DNA from: Bacteroidota bacterium
GTDB taxonomy: Bacteria; Bacteroidota; Bacteroidia; JACPRZ01
Length of the DNA: 62,874 nucleotides
NCBI GenBank assembly: GCA_016193485.1
Contig: JACPRZ010000035.1
Coordinates: 1-62,874, forward strand
Direction: 5' to 3'
Shown here in pieces: positions 28,686-35,781 of the stretch. The notes beneath the pieces were generated by a model that searched no databases, was not told where the DNA came from, and saw only the letters and a list, made by a program, of their open reading frames with translations. The translations under genes were made by a program, and so were the position numbers. Positions within the stretch are counted from its first letter, which is position 1. The number at the start of each line of letters is the position of its first letter.

Positions 28686-28688
28686 AAT

Positions 28689-30581
28689 TTGACTTTACAT
28701 AAAATATTGAATACTTTTATTCCAGTGACTTTCAACCGGATAAGTCAATGTACAGGTTATGCCATTGCCATCCTGGCAATTATTATTTTTCCACAATCGG
28801 TTGTTTTCCCCCAATGTCCCAACGACAATATTTTCTGGGTTGATCTGACTCCGCCTTCCTGTCCCGGTTCCAATTATACAAGTTGCATTTTTGGCGGTGA
28901 ATATGTAACGGTCAGTGTGACCAGCGGAAATACCTACACATTTCAAACATGCGGTGACACGGATTTTGATACCCAGATTACAACCTATGACGAGTTAACC
29001 GGGGTTCAGGTGTCCTATAATGACGATTATTGCGGGTTTCAGTCATCCATTACATGGACTGCCACTTTTACCGGTGTTTTATGGGTACTTGTGGATGCTT
29101 ACAATTGCATAGATAAGTCCTCCTGCATGACCTTAAACGTAAGTTGTTCACCTTCCGGTTGTCCAAATTATAACCATTCCCCGACCGGCATGCAGAATAC
29201 TTACGTGGGAGCATGCATGGTTTCCACCTGCTGTGCAAATTATTACGATGATGGCGGATCAGGTGGTAATTATTCAAATAGTGTTAACCAGATATACAGA
29301 ACCTATTGTCCGGGACAACCGGGCAATTGTATCAGGGCGACTTTCAATACCATGTCAATTGAACCAAACGGAAGCGGATGTTATGACTGGTTATCCGTAT
29401 TAAACGGTCCAACTCAGAATAGTACGATAATGTGGAAAGGTTGTGATGTTTTTAGTTCACCCAACACTTTATCTGGCAGTTGGACAAATCCATTCACAAG
29501 CACGGACCCCAGCGGATGTCTTGGATTCAGGTTTTATTCGGATGGTACTGCCAACCAGGCGGGATGGTCAATTTCGTTGAGTTGCGTGCCATGTGCCGGA
29601 GGCCCGTCTGCCACTGAAGATAATAACTGCTTCAACTCAAATCCGGTTTGCGGCACCACTCCTGTAACGGGTTTATCTACAGGGCCCGGTCTTACATCGG
29701 AATGTTCAGGATGCGCAATCAGCGAAAATTATTCAAACTGGTATTCAATCTATATACAAAACAGCGGATCGCTCTCTCTTGCCATTGATCCGGTAATTGA
29801 CACTGTTGATTATGATTTTGCGCTTTGGGGACCTGATGTATCCTGTGATTCGATAAATGATACCGCACCGGTACGGTGCAGTTATGGGGTAAATACCGGT
29901 AACACAGGAATGAATTGCGGAGCGGGTGACAACTCTGAAGATGTAAGCGGTGACGGATGGGTTGAATGTTTGAATGTGACTGCCGGACAGTTATATTATT
30001 TAATGGTTAACAACTGGATTAATTCCAACTCAGGTTTTACCATAGAATGGACCGGTACGGCAGTTCCAGGTACCCCCCCCGGATCAGTTTCCATTCAGAC
30101 CAACAATCCCTGCATTGGAATAAACAATGGCACTGTTTGTGCGGTTTTAGATGCGGGAATTCTTCCATATTCATACTACTGGAGCAATGGTGAGGTGGAC
30201 GTATTATGTATTGATAGTTTGGTTACAGGAACCTTTACGGTGACGGTTACCGATGGCAGCGGATGTACTGCTTCAGAAAGCATATATATTGATTGTATTG
30301 TTAATGTAAATGATTATTCTGAATACCCTGTTAAATTTACAGTTTATCCGAATCCGTTCAGGGAATCGGCAACACTGGAAATGCAGGGATATAAGGGTAT
30401 AGAGGACATAGGTGAAATACAATTTGTACTTTATGATGTTTTCGGTAGGGATATTAAGAGGCAATTTATTACATCATTATCATTGCAGATAAACCGTGAT
30501 AATTTATCTTCAGGTATTTATATTTACGAAGTAAAGCAAAGAAACAACATTTCCGGGAGGGGGAAATTGGTGGTGGAGTAA
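28689..30581 (+). CDS. T9SS type A surface protein, short paralogue of the preceding adhesin
   Basis: The 630-residue protein repeats the layout of its neighbour: signal peptide ending VVFPQ, Cys-rich domain, CUB-like domain (DDGGSGGNYSNSVNQIYRTYC...), pre-peptidase-C-like domain (VDYDFALWGPDVSC), only one SprB-type repeat (ILPYSYYWSNG...GTFTVTVTDGSGC) and a sorting domain (VYPNPFRESATLEM, SSGIYIYEVKQ, GKLVVE). The frame is intact, but there is no ATG at the aligned start: ATT (28719) replaces the ATG found in the first copy, and the only candidate starts are TTG (28689, 28707) or GTG (28725). It follows the first gene by three bases and probably depends on that transcript. Confidence 0.85.
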   Translation: MTLHKILNTFIPVTFNRISQCTGYAIAILAIIIFPQSVVFPQCPNDNIFWVDLTPPSCPGSNYTSCIFGGEYVTVSVTSGNTYTFQTCGDTDFDTQITTYDELTGVQVSYNDDYCGFQSSITWTATFTGVLWVLVDAYNCIDKSSCMTLNVSCSPSGCPNYNHSPTGMQNTYVGACMVSTCCANYYDDGGSGGNYSNSVNQIYRTYCPGQPGNCIRATFNTMSIEPNGSGCYDWLSVLNGPTQNSTIMWKGCDVFSSPNTLSGSWTNPFTSTDPSGCLGFRFYSDGTANQAGWSISLSCVPCAGGPSATEDNNCFNSNPVCGTTPVTGLSTGPGLTSECSGCAISENYSNWYSIYIQNSGSLSLAIDPVIDTVDYDFALWGPDVSCDSINDTAPVRCSYGVNTGNTGMNCGAGDNSEDVSGDGWVECLNVTAGQLYYLMVNNWINSNSGFTIEWTGTAVPGTPPGSVSIQTNNPCIGINNGTVCAVLDAGILPYSYYWSNGEVDVLCIDSLVTGTFTVTVTDGSGCTASESIYIDCIVNVNDYSEYPVKFTVYPNPFRESATLEMQGYKGIEDIGEIQFVLYDVFGRDIKRQFITSLSLQINRDNLSSGIYIYEVKQRNNISGRGKLVVE

Positions 30582-30721
30582 AAGATACAAGGTCAAAGGA
30601 CAAAGATCAAAGATAAAAGGTGAATTTCCCTGTTTAGAGGGATAAATATACTAATTTATGGCTTTGCTGAAAGGGAAAGGACAAAGATAAAAGATAATAG
30701 TCGCATTTCCTTGGGACTTGG

Positions 30722-30739
30722 TCCCGATAGCTATCGGGA
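30722..30739. repeat. TCCCGATAGCTATCGGGA palindrome, intergenic copy
   Basis: A perfect 18-base palindrome flanked on both sides by TTGGGACTTGG-like direct repeats (CTTGGGACTTGG before, TTGGGACTTGGG after). It lies between the convergent second adhesin and acyl-CoA dehydrogenase genes. It is the intergenic counterpart of the copy at 28432-28451. Confidence 0.7.
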
Positions 30740-30760
30740 TTGGGACTTGGGTCTCTGACC

Positions 30761-32470
30761 TCATCCTTCCACCTTAAACTTCCCCATATCATTCTGCGTG
30801 GAGTATTTTATGGTAGTGTTATGCGCTGATACGGTGGCGCGTGCAAGTTTCAGAAACACTTCAAGCGTCTTCCAGTACTTATGGTCGCGCTGGGTGTCAA
30901 ATAAAAGAAGGTATCCCATTATGATGTATGCAGCCATTTCAACAAGCCGCCTCGCATGAAAGTCGGTGAATTCATTGTTATTCGCATCAACGATTTTTTT
31001 TGCAGATATTTCAAATTCCCCTGTCATTTCAATCAATATCCTCCTGTATGATTCGGTTTCGGGTTTGATGGCCGCCTGCTCAAATTCCTTTATTCGTGCG
31101 ATATATCCGCCAGTTGTAACCCCCCGGATAGCCGCAACAACCTGCAACTGTGTCGTGCCTTCGTAAATTGAAGTAATACGCGCATCGCGATAAATACGTT
31201 CAATGGCGTAATCCTTCATGAATCCCGAACCGCCATGTATCTGCAATGAATCATAAGCATTCTGGTTGGCAAATTCAGATGATATTCCTTTTGCCAGAGG
31301 GGTAAAAATATCAGCCAGTTTCTGGTATCTGCGCATTTCTTCCTTTTCTTCCTGTGTAAGTTGCCGTTCTTCACCAATAAAGCCGAGGATTTTGTAAATA
31401 TCAACATATCGCGCTGTCTCATAGAGCAGCGAACGGGAGGCGTCAAGTTTTGCTTTTATCACCGATAGCATTTCATAAACAGCCGGAAACTTTATTATCG
31501 CTTTTCCGAACTGGACTCTTTCGCGTGCATAGGATAACCCCTCACGGTATGCCGCTTCGCTTATGCCGACCGATTGCGCTGCAATGCCGAGGCGAGCGCC
31601 ATTCATCAGCGACATCACATATTTGATAAGCCCGAGACGCCTCTGCCCGCACAATTCTGCCGGTGCATCCTTAAAAACCAGTTCGCAGGTAGGCGAGCCC
31701 TTGATACCCATCTTGTTCTCAATCCTGCGGACTGTAACCCCCCCCTTTTTCTTATCGTAAATAAACATGGATAGTCCCCTCCCGTCTGTACTGCCCGGCT
31801 CTGACCGAGCGAGTACCAGCGCTATGTCGCCATCGCCATTTGTAATGAATCTTTTTACACCGTTGAGCAGCCATATTTTTTTCTGTTCGTCAAAATGCGC
31901 CAGAAGCATGACCGCCTGCAGGTCGGAACCGGCATCGGGTTCGGTGAGCGCCATCGCCATGGTTTCACCGCTGCAGACCCTCGGCAGATATATTGCCCTC
32001 TGCTCTTCGAACGCAAACTCATTGATCGTTTCAGCGCAATCCTGAAGTCCCCAGATGTTCACAAAACCGGCATCAGCACGCGATACTATGTCGGCAGCCA
32101 TTATGTAAGGTACGATCGGAAAATTCAATCCGCCATATTTACGCGGCAGGGTTATACCCATGAGCCCGGCTTTAAGAAGCGCATCTAGGTTTTCTGTTGA
32201 TCCTTTCGCATACGCAACACGGCCATTGGTGAGAACAGGTCCGTCATGATCCACCTCTTCTGCATTGGGGGCAATAATTTCACCGCATATTTCACCGATC
32301 GTTTCCAATACCCTGGAATAATTGTCCATCGCATCATCAAAATCAGCCGGAGCGTAATCAAACAGGTCATATTGGGAATAATTGCGTTCGCGCAGCGCAA
32401 CTATCCTCTTCATCAGCGGATGGCTGAGGTGAAATGCGAGATCGGGGTTATCGGTAAAAAAATTAATCAT
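30761..32470 (-). CDS. Acyl-CoA dehydrogenase family protein
   Basis: The 569-residue protein is a long-form acyl-CoA dehydrogenase: N-terminal helical domain, the FAD-contact beta domain (MALTEPDAGSDLQAVML, IENKMGIKGSPTCELVF) and the C-terminal helical domain (ERVQFGKAIIKFPAVYEMLS, DSLQIHGGSGFMKDYAIERIYRDARITSIYEGTTQLQ). It oxidises acyl-CoA to enoyl-CoA and passes electrons to ETF, which fits the etfB-etfA genes just upstream on the same strand. The extra C-terminal helices (about 100 residues) resemble those of DmdC or FadE5-like enzymes; the substrate is not predictable. Confidence 0.93.
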   Translation of the reverse strand: MINFFTDNPDLAFHLSHPLMKRIVALRERNYSQYDLFDYAPADFDDAMDNYSRVLETIGEICGEIIAPNAEEVDHDGPVLTNGRVAYAKGSTENLDALLKAGLMGITLPRKYGGLNFPIVPYIMAADIVSRADAGFVNIWGLQDCAETINEFAFEEQRAIYLPRVCSGETMAMALTEPDAGSDLQAVMLLAHFDEQKKIWLLNGVKRFITNGDGDIALVLARSEPGSTDGRGLSMFIYDKKKGGVTVRRIENKMGIKGSPTCELVFKDAPAELCGQRRLGLIKYVMSLMNGARLGIAAQSVGISEAAYREGLSYARERVQFGKAIIKFPAVYEMLSVIKAKLDASRSLLYETARYVDIYKILGFIGEERQLTQEEKEEMRRYQKLADIFTPLAKGISSEFANQNAYDSLQIHGGSGFMKDYAIERIYRDARITSIYEGTTQLQVVAAIRGVTTGGYIARIKEFEQAAIKPETESYRRILIEMTGEFEISAKKIVDANNNEFTDFHARRLVEMAAYIIMGYLLLFDTQRDHKYWKTLEVFLKLARATVSAHNTTIKYSTQNDMGKFKVEG

Positions 32471-32633
32471 CCGGGTTTCAGGTTATTAATCTCCAAAGTT
32501 TAACCTGCATAAAGCAGAAAAAAGATAAATATGCCAATAAATGCCTACTAATGCCCATAAATGCCAGACAATAATTGTTACTTTGCGATGGAAATATTTT
32601 TCCAAAATGTTCAAAAATTTAAGGTATTAAACA

Positions 32634-33653
32634 CTATTTCGTATTCGCTTTGTAATACTTTATCATTTTCGGTAAAACGGTTTCAATTCTCCCATGAATT
32701 ACGTAATTGGCAATTTTATTTATCGGTGCATTGGGATCGGTGTTGACGGATATGATAATTTTTGATTCCTGCATTCCCGCGAGGTGCTGTATCTGTCCGG
32801 AGATACCGCATGCAATATAAAGTTTCGGTCGTACGGTTACGCCTGTCTGTCCCACCTGCCTTGCACGGTCGGTAAAACCGGCATCCACTGCTGCCCGTGA
32901 AGCGCCAACTTCCCCGCCAATAAGTGAGGCAAGATCAAAAAGAAGGTTAAAGTTATCAGCCGAGCCAACGCCATACCCGCCAGATACAATTACCGGTGAA
33001 TTTTTAATGTTGATCCTCGATTTTTCAATGTGCCGGTCAATGATTTTGACCGCGAAATCAGTATCATCAAGGTATTTTTTTACATCCAAAATAATCATTT
33101 TCCCTTCCCTGTAATCAGTAACCGGTTCTTTTTTCATGACACCTTCCCTGACAGTGGCCATCTGCGGTTTATGTTCGGGATTGATGATGGTGGCAATAAT
33201 ATTTCCGCCAAAGGCGGGACGGATCTGGTAAAGGAGATTTTTATAAATTTTATTGGACTTTTTTTCTTCATGATCCCCGATTTCAAGTTCGGTGCAATCG
33301 GCAGTCAGCCCGCTTGCGAGTGCGGATGAGACACGGGGACCCAGATCCCGTCCGATTGTAGTGGCGCCCATCAACCCGATCTGGGGTTTTGTCTCCCTGA
33401 ATAAATTGACAATGATGGAAGTGTGCGGAAAAGTGGTGTAAGGTGAAAGCCGTTTATCATCGGCAATATAAACGATATCGGTTCCGTATTGAAATAATTG
33501 TTTTTCAAAACCGGAAAGATTATGCCCGATCAGCAGCGCTTCAAGTTTGCAGTCAAGCTGCCCTGCAAGTTTCCTGCCTTTGCTGAGCAATTCAAAACTG
33601 ACATCTGCAATTTTACCTTCGTCAAGTTCGCAATAGACGCAAATGTTGTTCAT
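32634..33653 (-). CDS. etfA: Electron transfer flavoprotein alpha subunit
   Basis: The 339-residue protein has the ETF N-terminal domain (GLMGATTIGRDLGPRVSSALASGLTADCTEL) and the C-terminal FAD-binding domain (VVSGGYGVGSADNF, YIACGISGQIQHLAGM, ISVNTDPNAPINKIANYVIHG). It carries FAD and takes electrons from acyl-CoA dehydrogenases to the quinone pool. It starts at the base following the etfB stop, so the two subunits are translationally linked. Confidence 0.96.
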   Translation of the reverse strand: MNNICVYCELDEGKIADVSFELLSKGRKLAGQLDCKLEALLIGHNLSGFEKQLFQYGTDIVYIADDKRLSPYTTFPHTSIIVNLFRETKPQIGLMGATTIGRDLGPRVSSALASGLTADCTELEIGDHEEKKSNKIYKNLLYQIRPAFGGNIIATIINPEHKPQMATVREGVMKKEPVTDYREGKMIILDVKKYLDDTDFAVKIIDRHIEKSRINIKNSPVIVSGGYGVGSADNFNLLFDLASLIGGEVGASRAAVDAGFTDRARQVGQTGVTVRPKLYIACGISGQIQHLAGMQESKIIISVNTDPNAPINKIANYVIHGRIETVLPKMIKYYKANTK

Positions 33654-34529
33654 TTATCCTATTGTATGGTTCACAATTAACTCCTTCATCAGGGAATTGA
33701 TATCCTCATCCTTGTCGTTCATCGTTTTTGTTTCTTTTGTCTGGAAACTGATGCTGTCAACTTTTTTCACTTTGGTGGGTGATCCGCCCAGTCCGAGGAG
33801 AGAGCGGTCACATTCAATGTCATTGACATTCCATTCGGTGATGTTCAGGTAAGGACGGTCATTTATCAGGTTCAGGTATTCCTCATCTTTTTCACTGCGT
33901 TCGCTTGCCGATTTGGAATGTTTGAATTTCATCATTTGCCTGGAGTTTCTGGGACGGCATCTTGGAGCAGTGCCGGTAACGGTAATCAAAATGGGTAAAG
34001 GCCCCTCAACCGTCTCAATTCCTCTTTCCAACCTCCGTTTTACACGTATGGTTTTTTTATCAATCGCAAGAATTTCTTCAGCGTAAGTTATCTGTGAGAT
34101 ATTCAGTTTTTCAGCAACCTGGGGCCCGACCTGTGCGGTATCGCCATCAATTGCCTGCCGGCCGCAGATAATAATGTCAAAACCGTTTATTTTACGGATT
34201 GCGCACGCAAGGGCATAGGAAGTGGCGAGAGTGTCTGAACCGGCAAACGCCCTGTCGGTGAGTAATATTCCCTCATCGGCTCCCCTGAACAATCCTTCGC
34301 GCAGAATTTCAGAAGCGCGGACAGGCCCCATGGTCAGGATTGTCACTGTGGAACCGGGAAATTTATCCCTGATAAGAAGCGCCTGTTCAAGGGCATGAAG
34401 GTCTTCCGGATTAAAAATTGCCGGCAGAACAGACCGGTTAACCGTACCGTCTTCCTTCATGGCATCTTTACCTACATTCCTCGTGTCCGGAACCTGTTTT
34501 GCCAGAGCGATGATCTTAAATGGCTTCAT
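33654..34529 (-). CDS. etfB: Electron transfer flavoprotein beta subunit
   Basis: The 291-residue protein has the ETF beta AMP-binding fold: KIIALAKQVPDT start, GADEGILLTDRAFAGSDTLATSYALA, IICGRQAIDGDTAQVGPQVAEKL and the signature VKRRLERGIETVEGPLPILITVTG. It forms a heterodimer with EtfA. About 30-40 residues at the C-terminus (SISFQTKETKTMNDKDEDINSLM region) extend beyond the usual length of about 250 and are Asp/Lys-rich. It heads the etfB-etfA-acyl-CoA dehydrogenase operon. Confidence 0.95.
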   Translation of the reverse strand: MKPFKIIALAKQVPDTRNVGKDAMKEDGTVNRSVLPAIFNPEDLHALEQALLIRDKFPGSTVTILTMGPVRASEILREGLFRGADEGILLTDRAFAGSDTLATSYALACAIRKINGFDIIICGRQAIDGDTAQVGPQVAEKLNISQITYAEEILAIDKKTIRVKRRLERGIETVEGPLPILITVTGTAPRCRPRNSRQMMKFKHSKSASERSEKDEEYLNLINDRPYLNITEWNVNDIECDRSLLGLGGSPTKVKKVDSISFQTKETKTMNDKDEDINSLMKELIVNHTIG

Positions 34530-34686
34530 TGGCGCATTTCACTGAAACAGCAAAGCAACGAATTGAATAAAACATGAAAAAGGACATTTATCATACAATT
34601 TCATCAATACAAACATGATAATTCAGGGATTTGGAAGAAACGGAAATCATATTCGGCATATTAAAATTTAATTCATTAATTAGGAA

Positions 34687-34799
34687 ATCTCTAATGACCA
34701 AAATACCTCCCGCAGATTTCGCTGATTAACGCAGAATTTTTATTATTATCAGCGAAAATCTGCGTCATCTGCGGGAATAAAATCATGATTTTTAGAGAT
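34687..34799. repeat. Long imperfect inverted repeat (MITE-like) in the etfB-fabI gap
   Basis: The outer arms ATCTCTAA (34687-34694) and TTAGAGAT (34792-34799) enclose inner arms CCCGCAGATTTCGCTGAT and ATCAGCGAAAATCTGCG...CTGCGGGA. It could fold into one long hairpin. I recall CGCAGATTT...AAATCTGCG repeats as frequent between genes in Bacteroidota. The rest of this 409-base gap holds the fabI promoter region and nothing else I can name. Confidence 0.7.
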
Positions 34800-34902
34800 G
34801 CTCTATTATTATTTCGCTATTGAAACGAAGCATGCCTCGTTTCTGCATCCCGACATAATTCATGTTATTTTGTAAACATGACATTTGTCATAAAAAAATT
34901 AG

Positions 34903-34910
34903 TACCTTTG
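34903..34910 (+). promoter_or_regulatory. fabI -7 element TACCTTTG
   Basis: An exact TAnnTTTG match 28 bases before the fabI ATG. A TTTG lies upstream, but with a 15-base spacer, shorter than the usual 19. Confidence 0.55.
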
Positions 34911-34938
34911 CAAAATCATAATCAGAATACTACCAAAG

Positions 34939-35781
34939 ATGACACATCATTTGCTGAAAGGGAAACGCGGGCTGATATTTGGCGCGCTTGACGAAAAATC
35001 GCTTGCCTGGAAGGTAGCCCTCAGGGCGAAAAAGGAAGGCGCTGACATTACTCTTACCAATACACCGGTCGCCATCAGAATGGGTAAAATCAATGAACTG
35101 GCAAAAGAGTGCGATGCCGATGTGATACCTGCCGATGTCACCTCTCTTGATGACATTCAGACATTATTTAATAAAGTTACCGGAAAAGGCAACATTGATT
35201 TTATCCTGCATTCGGTGGGAATGTCTCCAAACGTGCGAAAGGGATATCCTTATACGGAACTTAATTATGAATATTTTTTAAAAACGCTGGATATTTCCGC
35301 CCTTTCCCTGCATAAGTTGCTGCAAACCGCTTACCGGATGGATGCGATTAACGAGTGGGGTTCGGTTGTTACCCTGACCTATATTTCTGCCCAGCGTACG
35401 ATGCCCGGTTATGGCGATATGACTGAAGCGAAGGCGATGCTCGAATCAATAGTGCGCAACTTCGGATATTATTACGGTAAGGCAAAACGGGTAAGAATAA
35501 ATTCCATATCGCAATCACCCACAAAAACCACAGCCGGTACCGGGATCAGCGGATTCGATAAAATTTTCGAATATGCACAAAGAATGGCGCCTCTCGGCAA
35601 TGCCAGTGCGGATGCATGTGCCGATTATTGCATAACTTTGTTTTCGGATCTTACCCGGATGGTCACCATGCAAAACCTCTTTCATGACGGTGGGTTTTCA
35701 ACTACACTGGCCAGCGAGGAGATTCTAAATAACCTTGAAGAATTATCTTTCCCCGATGTTGGCAACTTCCGAAACGGATAA
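34939..35781 (+). CDS. fabI: Enoyl-[acyl-carrier-protein] reductase (NADH)
   Basis: The 280-residue short-chain dehydrogenase-type protein has the FabI nucleotide-binding variant (GLIFGALDEKSLAWKVA), DFILHSVGMSP, the active-site YGDMTEAK (Tyr-x6-Lys) and the RINSISQSPTKTTAGTGISGF substrate loop. It performs the last reduction of each fatty acid elongation cycle. Its 3' end overlaps the chosen uvrA start by 26 bases. Confidence 0.95.
   Translation: MTHHLLKGKRGLIFGALDEKSLAWKVALRAKKEGADITLTNTPVAIRMGKINELAKECDADVIPADVTSLDDIQTLFNKVTGKGNIDFILHSVGMSPNVRKGYPYTELNYEYFLKTLDISALSLHKLLQTAYRMDAINEWGSVVTLTYISAQRTMPGYGDMTEAKAMLESIVRNFGYYYGKAKRVRINSISQSPTKTTAGTGISGFDKIFEYAQRMAPLGNASADACADYCITLFSDLTRMVTMQNLFHDGGFSTTLASEEILNNLEELSFPDVGNFRNG

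Noticed and set aside
34860..34910. Full-consensus fabI promoter
   Set aside because: The TTTG to TACCTTTG spacer is 15 bases instead of about 19, so only the -7 element is claimed.
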